The notes below the pieces were generated by a model, which saw only the letters and a list, made by a program, of their open reading frames with translations, had not been told where the DNA came from and did not search any database. DNA of 64,000 bases from Sva-07 sp963829585. GTDB taxonomy: Bacteria; Actinomycetota; Acidimicrobiia; Acidimicrobiales; Ilumatobacteraceae. The translations under genes and the position numbers were made by a program. Shown here piece by piece: positions 9,061 through 19,599 of this stretch (position 1 is the stretch's first letter; every line of letters begins with the position of its first letter). The stretch is from NCBI GenBank assembly GCA_963829585.1, contig CAWHJD010000029.1:135983-199982 (forward strand), given 5' to 3'.

Positions 9061-10754
9061 GTGACCGGCCAGATCGAGTACGAGTTCGACCGTTACCTGC
9101 GCTACGACGAACTCGTCGGGTGGGTCGATCAGTTGGCAGCGGCGAACCCCGACCTGCTGGCGGTGGAGACGTACGGCCGCTCGTACGAGGGTCGGGACCT
9201 GTTCCTCGTGACCGTGACCGACGCGTCGACCGGCAGCCACGACACGAAGCCGGCGCACTGGATCGACGCGAGCATCCACGCCGTCGAACTCACCGCAACG
9301 GTGGCGGCGTGCCGCGTCCTGCAGCGTCTCGTCGACGGATTCCGATCGGGTGACGACACGATCTCCCGAGCGTTGCGTACGCGCACGTTCTACGTCGTGC
9401 CGCGGGTCAATCCCGACGGCGCCGAATGGGTGCTCGCCGACCGTCCCCGCTTTCGTCGCTCGAGCGTGCGACCGTGGCCGTTCGCCGATGCCCATCGTTG
9501 GCCCGGTCTGCACGAGGAGGACGTCGACGGCGACGGCCGGATCCTGGAGATGCGATTCCCCGACCCGGACGGGCCCTGGATCGCCCACCCCGACGACGCC
9601 GCGGGTGCTCGTCCCCGTTCCCCCCGCCGGGGTCGCGGAAGGCACGGTGCGGTACCGGGTGCTCGGCGAAGGGGTCATCGAGGACTTCGACGGCTTCACC
9701 ATTCCCGCACCGCGGGCGCCCGAGGGGCTCGACCTCAATCGGAACTTCCCCGCTGGGTGGGGCAGCAAGGTGACGGGCTCGGGGGATCATCCGTTGTCGG
9801 AACCCGAGATCGATGCCCTGGTCCGAGCGATGGTCGCGCGGCCCAACATCTGCGGCTTCAACGCCTTCCACACCAGCGGAGGCGTGCTGCTGCGGCCGTC
9901 GTCGACCGTGCCCGATGCGAAGCTGCCGCCGGCGGACCTGTGGACGTGGAAGCAGCTGGCCGCGATCGGCACCGAACTCACCGGCTATCCCTCACACTCG
10001 CTTGTACGAGGACTTCACGTGGGACACCTCGGAGACCATGAGCGGTGCTTCCGACGACTGGGCGTACGAACACCTCGGCGTCTTCAGCTGGACCACCGAG
10101 TTCTGGGACATCGTGCAGCAGGCCACGGGCCACAAGCAGTCGACCCACTTCTGGTACACGGGCCCGACCGACGACGAGCGCCTGGCGGTTGCGCAGTGGC
10201 TCGACCGCCAGGGCGGCGAGGCCGACCGGGGATTCGTCGACTGGTACCCGTTCGAACATCCCCAACTGGGCCCGGTGGAGCTCGGTGGCTTCAACCACCT
10301 CCACTCGTGGACGAACCCGCCGCTCTCGATGCTGTGTGACGAGGTCGACCGCCATGCCGACTTCGCCGTCGCGCAGGCCCTCGCCGCTCCGTGCATCCGG
10401 ATCGGACACACAGCGGTCGAGGCGGTCGGTGACGGGACGTGGCGGGTGACGGTCGGTGTCGCCAACGTCGGCTGGCTGCCGACGACCGTCACCGCGCACG
10501 CGGCCGTCCACGACCTCGTCCGCCCGATCGTCGCCGACCTCGAGGGGCCGGGCGTGCGTGTGCTCGACGGCCAGGCGCGACGTCAACTCGGCCAGCTGAG
10601 CGGGTCGTCGTCGGTGCGCCTCGGTGCGGGCGGCACACCCGATCGAACCACGTGCAGTTGGCTGGTCGCTGCGGCGCCGGGCACGGAGGTGACCGTGACG
10701 GCCCGCCATCAGCGAGCGGGCACCGACGTCGTCACGATCCCGCTCGCCATCTGA
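9061..10754 (+). CDS. M14-family zinc carboxypeptidase, interrupted by two frameshifts
   Basis: The reconstructed product is about 563 residues. Zinc ligands His and Glu appear in the motif DASIHAVELT about 60 residues in, the third ligand His in NAFHTSGG, and the probable catalytic Glu in TTEFWD. This is the order expected for M14 peptidases, which remove C-terminal residues from peptides or cell-wall peptides. A C-terminal beta-rich region of about 150 residues follows. There is no clear signal peptide, so it may be cytoplasmic. The frame breaks near 9603 (a GGG run) and near 10002 (a TT), and removing one base at each restores one reading frame. The start is GTG 9061. Confidence 0.8.
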
Positions 10755-10788
10755 CCGCCCACCACACCCTCCCCACACGCCACCTACC

Positions 10789-10843
10789 CCCGAAATTCTC
10801 CTCGGAGTGCGCGCTCAGCGCGCACCGGGAGGAGAATTTCGGG
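10789..10843. terminator. long composite hairpin, member of a dispersed CCGAAATT repeat family
   Basis: A perfect 15-bp inverted repeat (CCCGAAATTCTCCTC / GAGGAGAATTTCGGG) encloses a second perfect 9-bp repeat (GTGCGCGCT c AGCGCGCAC). It lies just after the M14 gene and directly before cdd, whose ribosome binding site follows the right arm. It shares about 30 bases with an element at 44751-44812. It probably acts as a terminator and/or an RNA structure near the cdd start. Confidence 0.6.
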
Positions 10844-10856
10844 AGATGATGGGGGG

Positions 10857-11270
10857 ATGAGTGACGCGGGGCCTGATCCGGAATTGCTGGCGGCGGCGAC
10901 GCGGGCACATCTCGCGGCCTACTGCCCGTACTCGCACTACCGGGTGGGGGCGGCGATCCGGACCGGGTCGGGGGCCGTGATCGTGGGGTGCAACGTGGAG
11001 AACGCCGCCTATCCGCTCGGCTCGTGTGCCGAAGCGGGTGCGATCGCAGCGATGGTCGTGGCGGGGGAACAGTCGATCGTCGAGATCGTCGTGGTGACCG
11101 ACGGCGACACGCCCGGCACACCGTGCGGGGGATGCCGCCAGCGCCTGCGCGAGTTCGCCGCGCCGGACGTGGTCGTCCATTCGGTCGCCGCGTCCGGTGG
11201 CACGGTCACGATGACCATGGCCGATCTGCTCCCTCACTCGTTCGGGCCGGAGTTCCTGCACAACGATTGA
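10857..11270 (+). CDS. cdd: cytidine deaminase
   Basis: A 137-residue homotetramer-type cytidine deaminase of pyrimidine salvage, converting cytidine and deoxycytidine to uridines. The zinc and proton-shuttle motifs are CNVENAAYP...CAEAGA (Cys ligand and catalytic Glu) and PCGGCRQ (two Cys ligands). PYSHYRVGAA is the nucleoside-binding N-terminus. The start is ATG 10857, just downstream of a large hairpin. The HspR operator of the dnaK operon starts 8 bp after its stop. Confidence 0.95.
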   Translation: MSDAGPDPELLAAATRAHLAAYCPYSHYRVGAAIRTGSGAVIVGCNVENAAYPLGSCAEAGAIAAMVVAGEQSIVEIVVVTDGDTPGTPCGGCRQRLREFAAPDVVVHSVAASGGTVTMTMADLLPHSFGPEFLHND

Positions 11271-11277
11271 ACACGAA

Positions 11278-11298
11278 GTTGAGTCGTCATGACTCAAG
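11278..11298 (+). promoter_or_regulatory. HAIR operator (HspR-associated inverted repeat) of the dnaK operon
   Basis: The sequence gTTGAGT-N7-ACTCAAG matches the HAIR consensus CTTGAGT-N7-ACTCAAG at 13 of 14 positions with exact spacing. It lies 87 bp upstream of dnaK, and hspR is the last gene of the same operon. That gives the classic actinobacterial autoregulatory loop in which HspR, helped by DnaK, represses the operon until heat stress. Confidence 0.9.
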
Positions 11299-11314
11299 AA
11301 ATCTCACTCCGATG

Positions 11315-11343
11315 TTGCGACCAGGGCTGATGAGTCGTATGGT
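11315..11343 (+). promoter_or_regulatory. candidate dnaK promoter (-35/-10)
   Basis: TTGCGA at 11315-11320 and TATGGT at 11338-11343 are separated by 17 bases and lie just downstream of the HAIR operator. This leaves about 35 bases of leader before the dnaK ATG. The match is by consensus only. Confidence 0.45.
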
Positions 11344-11384
11344 GGTGTCGTCCCCCACACGACATTCGCAACAGGAGCAACATC

Positions 11385-13238
<1,854 letters not shown>

Positions 13239-13245
13239 GGCGCTG

Positions 13246-13869
13246 ATGGACGGCGACATGGTCGACCCGCCCGAGAAGCCTGACGAGGATCTCGCTGCGC
13301 CCGGCGACGAGTTCGACGAGGTCACCGACGTCATCGACGACCTCGCCGAACGGGCCAGCGAGATCGACGACGTGACCGACTCGGTGGTGCGCCCGGCCGC
13401 AGCGGCCGACGACGGCTTCGACGCGATCGTCGGCGAGATCGACTATTCCGACGTCGACGTCCCGGCGCTGCTTGCGGAGTGCGAGGAGTACAAGGGCATG
13501 GCGCAGCGCGTCCAGGCCGACTTCGACAACTACCGCAAGCGTTCGGCGGCGCAGTCGCTCGTCGAGGCCGATCGGGCGTCGGGGCGCCTTGCCGAGGCGC
13601 TGCTCCCGGTGCTCGACGCCGCCGAGGCAGCGTTCCTTCGTCATCCCGACGAGGTCGGCCCGCTGCTCAATCAGATGCTGGTCGAACTCAAGAAGCACGG
13701 CCTGGAGATCATCGATCTCGAGGGTCAGCTGTTCGATCCGGAATTCGCCGAGGCCGTGGCCCATGAGCCCGGCGATGGTGGCGAGCCGGTGGTGTCGGAG
13801 GTGCTGCGCAGCGGCTACACCTGGAAGGGCAGGGTTCTGCGCCCCGCCATGGTCAAGACGAAGGACTGA
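13246..13869 (+). CDS. grpE: nucleotide exchange factor GrpE
   Basis: The 207-residue GrpE promotes ADP release from DnaK. An acidic, disordered N-terminus of about 75 residues precedes the coiled-coil helix (ECEEYKGMAQRVQADFDNYR) and the C-terminal beta-wing (VAHEPGDGGEPVVSEVLRSG), which are the family's defining segments. It starts 7 bp after dnaK, which suggests translational coupling. A perfect 16-bp-arm hairpin separates it from dnaJ. Confidence 0.96.
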   Translation: MDGDMVDPPEKPDEDLAAPGDEFDEVTDVIDDLAERASEIDDVTDSVVRPAAAADDGFDAIVGEIDYSDVDVPALLAECEEYKGMAQRVQADFDNYRKRSAAQSLVEADRASGRLAEALLPVLDAAEAAFLRHPDEVGPLLNQMLVELKKHGLEIIDLEGQLFDPEFAEAVAHEPGDGGEPVVSEVLRSGYTWKGRVLRPAMVKTKD

Positions 13870-13904
13870 GCGTCGCGATCGGGGTCTGACCCCGATCGCG
13901 ACGC
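13870..13904 (+). repeat. perfect 16-bp-arm hairpin in the grpE-dnaJ gap
   Basis: GCGTCGCGATCGGGGT / ACCCCGATCGCGACGC are perfectly complementary around a three-base loop, starting at the base after the grpE stop. It lies inside the operon, so it may act as a partial terminator or an mRNA processing/stability site. Most of one arm and the loop recur, inverted, at the 3' end of clpB (40572-40593). Confidence 0.7.
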
Positions 13905-13932
13905 GGCGAGTCGAGGGAGGAGGTGATCACCG

Positions 13933-15069
13933 ATGGCTGCACAGCGTGAATGGTTCGAGAAGGACTACTACAAGACGCTCGGCGTCGAGAAGAGCGCGAC
14001 CGCCAAGGAGATCACCAAGGCGTACCGCAAGCTCGCCCGCGACCTGCACCCCGACAAGAACCCCGGTGACGCCGTCGCCGAGGAGCGGTTCAAGGAACTC
14101 GCCTCGGCGTACGACGTGCTCGGCGACGAGGCCAAGCGCAAGGAGTACGACGAGGTCCGCTCCCTGGGGCCGATGGCCGGCATGGGCGGACGCGGTGCCC
14201 CCGGTGCCGGTGGGTTCACGTTCAACGTCGACGACATGGGTGGCGGCGGTCTCGGTGACCTGTTCGGCAACATGTTCGGACGTGGCGCGCCGGGTCGCGG
14301 GCGAGGTGGCGCCGCCTCGGGCGTCGGCCCACGTCGTGGCGCCGACATCACCGCCCAGCTGACCGTCGACTTCAAGGACGCGGTCACCGGCATCACCACG
14401 ACGCTCTATCTCACGACCGACGCACAGTGCTCCACGTGCAACGGGTCGGGTGCCAAGCCGGGCACGGTGCCCACCATGTGCTCGGCGTGTGGGGGTCGCG
14501 GCGTGGTCGACGACAACCAGGGCATGTTCTCGTTCTCGACGCCGTGTCGCGTCTGCGGTGGCCAGGGCGTGCGCATCGAGCATCCGTGTCCGACGTGCAG
14601 TGGCTCGGGCGTCGAGAAGCGCCAGCGAGAGGTCAAGACCCGAATCCCGGCCGGCGTCAAGGACGGCCAGACGATCCGCTTGAAGGGCCGAGGTGGTCCG
14701 GGCCGCAACGGCGGCCCGGCCGGCGACCTGTTCGTGGAACTCAAGGTGATGCCGCACCCGTTGTTCGGCCGCAGCGGCGACAACCTCACGGTCACGGTTC
14801 CCGTCACCTTCTCCGAGGCGGCGCTCGGTGGCGACATCGACGTTCCGACACTCGACGGCACCCGGGTGACGCTCCGCTTGAAGCCGGGAACCCAGACCGG
14901 CAGCCGTCACCGGGTGAAGGGCAAGGGCATCGAGACCAAGCACCACACCGGTGACCTGATCGTCACGGTCACCGTCCAGGTGCCGACCGATCTGACCGAC
15001 GCCCAGCGGGCAGCGATCGAGCAGCTCGCTGCGGCGACTACCGTGAACCCCAGGAACACAATGTCATGA
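13933..15069 (+). CDS. dnaJ: chaperone DnaJ
   Basis: A 378-residue class-A J-protein. The J domain carries the HPD motif (DLHPDKNPGD, about residue 38). A Gly-rich region follows, then four zinc-finger repeats (CSTCNGSG, CSACGGRG, CRVCGGQG, CPTCSGSG) and two C-terminal beta-domains. It delivers unfolded clients to DnaK and stimulates its ATPase. A strong GGAGG site precedes ATG 13933. Its stop overlaps the start of hspR (ATGA), so the two are translationally coupled. Confidence 0.97.
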   Translation: MAAQREWFEKDYYKTLGVEKSATAKEITKAYRKLARDLHPDKNPGDAVAEERFKELASAYDVLGDEAKRKEYDEVRSLGPMAGMGGRGAPGAGGFTFNVDDMGGGGLGDLFGNMFGRGAPGRGRGGAASGVGPRRGADITAQLTVDFKDAVTGITTTLYLTTDAQCSTCNGSGAKPGTVPTMCSACGGRGVVDDNQGMFSFSTPCRVCGGQGVRIEHPCPTCSGSGVEKRQREVKTRIPAGVKDGQTIRLKGRGGPGRNGGPAGDLFVELKVMPHPLFGRSGDNLTVTVPVTFSEAALGGDIDVPTLDGTRVTLRLKPGTQTGSRHRVKGKGIETKHHTGDLIVTVTVQVPTDLTDAQRAAIEQLAAATTVNPRNTMS

Positions 15070-15476
15070 CCACATCCGACACCAACGAGCGTTCCCGCAC
15101 CCGGGCGGTCTATGTCATCTCCGTGGCCGCGGAACTGGCGGGGATGCACCCGCAGACGCTGCGCATCTACGAGCGTCGTGGCCTGGTCACGCCGGCTCGT
15201 ACCGAGGGCGGAAACCGGCGCTACAGCGACGCGGACATCGCGATCCTCCGACGGATCTCGGAACTGACCGACGAAGGCATGAACCTCGAAGGCATTCGTC
15301 GCGTCATGCATCTCGAGATCGAGAACGCCCGGCTGCGAGCCGAACTCGATCATGCGCGTGACATCGCCAAGCATGCGATCGAAGCGGCAGAGGGCCGGCG
15401 CTCCGGGAGTGATCTGGTGCCGCTGCGTCAGGCGGTCGCCGTCTACGGCCAGCGCCCGTCGATCTTCGACGACTGA
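15066..15476 (+). CDS. hspR: heat-shock repressor HspR (MerR-type)
   Basis: A 136-residue MerR-family repressor. The winged-helix DNA-binding domain is visible (ISVAAELAGMHPQTLRIYERRGLV, ending GGNRRYSDADI), followed by a coiled coil. HspR binds HAIR operators with DnaK as co-repressor. One near-perfect HAIR lies in front of dnaK in this window and a degenerate candidate in front of clpB. The gene overlaps dnaJ by 4 bases, which ties repressor synthesis to chaperone synthesis. Confidence 0.95.
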   Translation: MTTSDTNERSRTRAVYVISVAAELAGMHPQTLRIYERRGLVTPARTEGGNRRYSDADIAILRRISELTDEGMNLEGIRRVMHLEIENARLRAELDHARDIAKHAIEAAEGRRSGSDLVPLRQAVAVYGQRPSIFDD

Positions 15477-15489
15477 ACGAGCCGCCGCC

Positions 15490-15542
15490 CCGGGTCGGGA
15501 GCCTGACCGGCTGGGACTCTGACCGTCGGGAGTCCGACCCGG
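15490..15542. terminator. nested inverted repeat after the dnaK operon
   Basis: A perfect 9-bp outer repeat (CCGGGTCGG / CCGACCCGG) encloses an inner GGACTC / GAGTCC repeat. It lies between the convergent stops of hspR (15476) and the next gene (15545) and is a likely bidirectional terminator without a U-tract. Confidence 0.55.
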
Positions 15543-15544
15543 CG

Positions 15545-16561
15545 TCACTCCGCCCGCGTCCGGCGAGGAAGCAGCCGGCTGATCGCCCGCTTCACGGGAC
15601 CGATGGTGGCCGGTGGTTCCCTCGGCGGCAGGCTCGAGACCCGCTCCACCACCCACGGCCGCTCGAGCGGGTCGACGGCCGCCGGGGTCGCCGACAACAT
15701 GTCGACCGGACGCAGTCGTCCCGCGAGGCCGGCGGCACCCACGGCCGCCCCCAGTGCAACGCACTGCCGCTGCGGTGAACGGAGGTCGTGTGGTGGAAAC
15801 GGGGGATAGGGGACCCCGGCGATCAGCAGCCGGTCATGATCGGCGTCGGTCGCGGCAGCGGGATCGTCGTCCGACCCGTCGACGAACCGGCGCAGTTCCG
15901 CGACGAGGTCCGCCGGCTCGGCGATGCCGTCGAACCAGCCGGTCGGGAACGTCGTGGTCGCCAGGTGCAGCGATGGCGCGATGCGTCCGACCGAATCGAC
16001 CGCGGCGGCCACCACTGTCTGCCCCGACGTGCACAGCGACTCGAACGACTCGTCGATCGCTGCATCGCGGCGTGCTCTCGTCACCTGTTTGTCGACGACC
16101 CGCGCGATCGCCACCGGGCTCGGCTCGACGGTCACGTCGAGGAAGCCGGCGCGTTCGGCGAGTGCCTCGATGCGGCGGATCTCGTCTTCGTCCCAACGGA
16201 CCGCAACCAGCCAGCGTCGGGGACCGTCGTCGAGGAGCAGTGTCGAGGCGACCGTGTGGTCACGTAGGAGTTGTGCCCGCATCGTGTTGAGTTCGCCGCC
16301 GGTGCGCCCCGTCACGTCGATGCGGCGCAGGGTGCTGGCGAACGGGAACGTGCCGATCCGGGTGGTGTCGACCGGATCGCCCAACTCGGCTCGGAGCCGG
16401 ACGAACGCGTCGACCACCGAGCGGTCGTCGCGACTGTCTCCGATCGCCACCTCGGCCGCCGCTGTCACCCAGCCGTCCTGGTCGGCGTCGAGGCGAATAC
16501 CACGAATCAGTTGACGGGTGAACTCGATGCCGACGCCGTCGCCGCGGCGGAACGCGTTCAT
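15545..16561 (-). CDS. uncharacterised protein, possible actin-like (PilM/FtsA-type) fold
   Basis: The 338-residue product has no family I recognise with certainty. The order GIEFTRQLIRGIRLD, then a beta-rich segment, then RIEALAERAGFLDVTVEPSP resembles PilM-type actin-fold proteins, in which a Gly-Leu segment precedes an acidic strand. No clear phosphate-loop signature is visible, so it could be a degenerate member. The C-terminus is basic. It starts with ATG overlapping the stop of the FtsK-like gene (ATGA at 16561-16558), so the two are translated together and probably work together in the envelope cluster. The open frame extends to 16666 but the overlap favours 16561. Confidence 0.55.
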   Translation of the reverse strand: MNAFRRGDGVGIEFTRQLIRGIRLDADQDGWVTAAAEVAIGDSRDDRSVVDAFVRLRAELGDPVDTTRIGTFPFASTLRRIDVTGRTGGELNTMRAQLLRDHTVASTLLLDDGPRRWLVAVRWDEDEIRRIEALAERAGFLDVTVEPSPVAIARVVDKQVTRARRDAAIDESFESLCTSGQTVVAAAVDSVGRIAPSLHLATTTFPTGWFDGIAEPADLVAELRRFVDGSDDDPAAATDADHDRLLIAGVPYPPFPPHDLRSPQRQCVALGAAVGAAGLAGRLRPVDMLSATPAAVDPLERPWVVERVSSLPPREPPATIGPVKRAISRLLPRRTRAE

Positions 16562-19445
16562 CGCGCTCCGTCCCGCGGGCCGCTCAGCCGTTCGGGGATC
16601 ATCGAGGTGAGGGAACGCTCGGGCGACGCGAGCTGAACGATCTCGCCGGTCTCGAGGAGGCGGCAACGCCCTCTCGCGCCATCCAGCGCTCCGCCCAGCC
16701 GTCGCTGGTCGTCGCGGTCGGCCAGCGATCCGACCAGGTGGCGTCCGGGTGCCGTGAGGAGCGGCCCTGCATCATCGGCCGTCCGGGCGACGGCCACGAC
16801 GGACCCGGCTGCCGCGAGCCCCCGATCGAGACGGTCGGCCATCCCGTTCACCGCGGCCCGGGCCCGCAGGTGTCCGAGGTCGTCGATCACGACGACGAGC
16901 CGCTGGTCGGGCGGCCTCGGCGTCTCCAGCACGTCGAGCAACGCCACCAGGTCGTCGGATTCGTCGGGCCCCACGACGAGGTGACGCCGATCGATCGTGC
17001 CGATCACCTGTCGGCGCGCGGGAGACCGATCGACCACGACGAGCTGCACGTCTGCGGGAGCGATGCGGTCGATCGTTCCCAGCAGCACGCTCGCGAGCAG
17101 GTCGTCGACACCGGATCGAAGTGAACCGAACGCCACGAGCAGTCCGTCGTCGGGCTGCCACCAGATCGGCTGCTGGCCGGTGGTCGCGACATCGACCAGC
17201 CCGATGGGCACCGCGTCACCGGGCCATTGGGCGAACAGCGCATCGGTGTCGATCGACGTGGGCAACGACGCAGGAACGAGCCACGGATGCTCGACGTCGC
17301 CGCTGGCCGTGCGCGCACGCCGGGCGAGCTCGCGGCACGCCGCCACGAACGACGACGGTGTCGGCTGTGATCGCTGCTCGATGCGGTGCTCCAACGGTGT
17401 CAGGGCCCGGCCCAGCACGAGCGGGCGCAGGACCAGCTCGGCCTCGTCGGACGGGTCGTCGTCGAGTTGCACCCCGACCGGGCCACTCGGGACCGCTCGA
17501 CGACGGCGCGTCGGCGGTCGCCCCGTCGCTCGACGGTGATCCTGGTCGTTTCCTCGCTGTGGGGCGCGTCGTCGGGTCCCGCGGCGACGATCAGGCGGAG
17601 GCCGGGGAGATCCGGCGACGCCGCGAGCAGCGCGTCGCGCAGTTGCCGGTCAGCGGTGGCACCGACGACCACGACGACGAACCGTGGAGCGTCCTCGAGC
17701 GTCAGCACATGACCGATGCGTGCGATCAACCGGTCGGATTCGAGGGCGTTGTCAGCCGGGCCGTCGACGGCGTGTGGGAAGTCGGCCAGTGCCGATGACG
17801 GAGCACCGACGAGGTCGAAGACCAGCATTTCCGACGGGCCGAGTCTGGTGCAGGCCCCGACGGCGACCGTCACGGCCACCCGGTCGGCCTCGCGTGGGTC
17901 CCGCGCCGCGATGACGACGTCGTGTGCGGCCAGGTCGAGCTCGACCGGTCCGATGCCGAGGGGCACGGCCGTGAGGTCGATGTCGGGGTCGGCCCACCGT
18001 CGAACGAGATCATCGGGCGTCGGGTCGCCCAGACAGTCCGGCAGCGAACGGCGTGGTGATGCCCATTCCGGATCGACGACGCGCTCCGGCAGCTCCGTGT
18101 CGGCGAGCGGCGCCAGTGCTCGTGCGACGTCGGCAGCCAGACCCGGCTCGACGAGCGCGGCGGACACCCCGTCGATGTCGAGTCGATCCGTGAGCGACAC
18201 GAGGTGCCAGCGCCGATCGGGCGATTCGGTGATCAGCATCGTGCACGATGCCGGCGCGAGCCCGGCGTCCTCGCAGAGAGCGATCACCCGCAGTCCGCCA
18301 TGGGGCCTCGCCAACAGCGCTCGCAGTGGTGACTCGCGCCGGCGCCAGAGGTTCGGATCGTCGACGACGAGCAGTGTGACGTGAGCCGCCGGCGGTGTCG
18401 CGCTCGATGGTGTCGCTGCCGGCGCTCCAGCGGATCGGTCTGCCCAGTCACCGATGTCGTCGTGGGCGGCGAGCACCATCGGGACATCGTCCGGTCGGAG
18501 GTGGGGCAACCACTTCGCCCAGTCCCACTCGGCGAGTCGATCGGGTGAGGTCGCGATGACGACGTCGAGGTCGCCCGGGCCGAGGGCGGTGGCCGCCTCG
18601 ACGAGCATCGTGCGAGCCAGTGCCGTGCGCTCGCGTCCTGTCACCGCGATCGCCCGCTCGGTGTCGAGGTCGATTTCGACGACTTCCACGCCTCCGGCGG
18701 GGCCATCGCGTGTGCCGATGGGGATGACGAACGCTCCGGGTTGGCCGGCACGGTGGTGCCACAGCGTCGGCCGAATCGCCGTTGCGTCACGGATCGCATC
18801 GATCACCGGCAGTCGCGGCGGCGTACCCGGTCGGAGCGGCGGCCGACTGAACGGGACCGTGCCATCGGGGTCGGGTGGCGGCAGCTGCCGGGCGTCGGAC
18901 GGCGATCGTCGGTCGAGGACGAAGGCGCGGTTGGCGACGGTGAGGACGTCGTCGCCCCAGGGAGTGTCGGCACGGAGCGGAGAACCGGCGAGACACACCG
19001 CCGGGATCGTTCCGTCGCCGGCCTCGTCTGCGCCGACGGTCACGTTTCCGTCGGCGGTCACCGTGATCTCGAAGGCCGCTTCCTCCACGGCCGCGATGCT
19101 GAGTTCGTCGGCACGCGAGCGTCGACCCGGGCCGACCCGGTACGTCCCGGCTGACAGCGGGCGTGATCGTCCCGCGCCCGGACCTGCGATCTGCACGAGT
19201 TCCACGTCCTCCGGGTCACGCGGGGCCGGTACCTCCGGATCGGTGGTCACGATCGAGCCGATGAGGAGGCCCGCCGTGTCGAGTGGCGTTGCGCAGTCGA
19301 TCGTGCGGTCGTCGACGCGGGCGACCCTGGGCACCGCCTGGCCACTCACTGCCGCGATCAGATCGCCGAGCGTGGCGTTCGGCCCGTGGCGCACGATGGT
19401 CACGTCGGCGTCGCCGTGAGGGGTGCGCACCACGAGGTCCATCAC
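16558..19445 (-). CDS. FHA/FtsK(EssC)-like multi-domain protein with degenerate ATPase sites, one frameshift
   Basis: The reconstructed product is about 962 residues. A ubiquitin-like N-terminus (to about residue 75) precedes an FHA-like domain (about 80-180), then three FtsK/SpoIIIE-like modules of the type found in EssC/EccC proteins of type VII secretion. The first module has the family's WDWAKWLPHLRPDD motif. None of the three has a GKS/GKT Walker A: the positions read GRERTALAR, ARDPREAD and GSLRSGVDD. A Walker B-like VVVIDDLG remains in the third. The frame breaks in the GGG at 17489-17491, and one extra base there rejoins the halves. It is divergent from the Ig-repeat gene and overlaps the downstream gene. 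Confidence 0.7.
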
Positions 19446-19599
19446 TGCGCAGACTACGGCTCAAGCCTCGGGCGCTGATCCACCAGCGCGCGGGTCGTTG
19501 CCCGTCTTGACGAAATCTCGACAATCACTCAAGTCCGGACCCCAGGACGCCGATACCCCAATTGTGAGTGTCCGCCGCTCATCGACCGTTGAGGTGCAC

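Noticed and set aside
8140..9768. Long N-terminal extension of the cyclic-nucleotide-binding protein
   Set aside because: It runs through gpmA in another frame, and the cNMP domain begins at 8139 with no support upstream.
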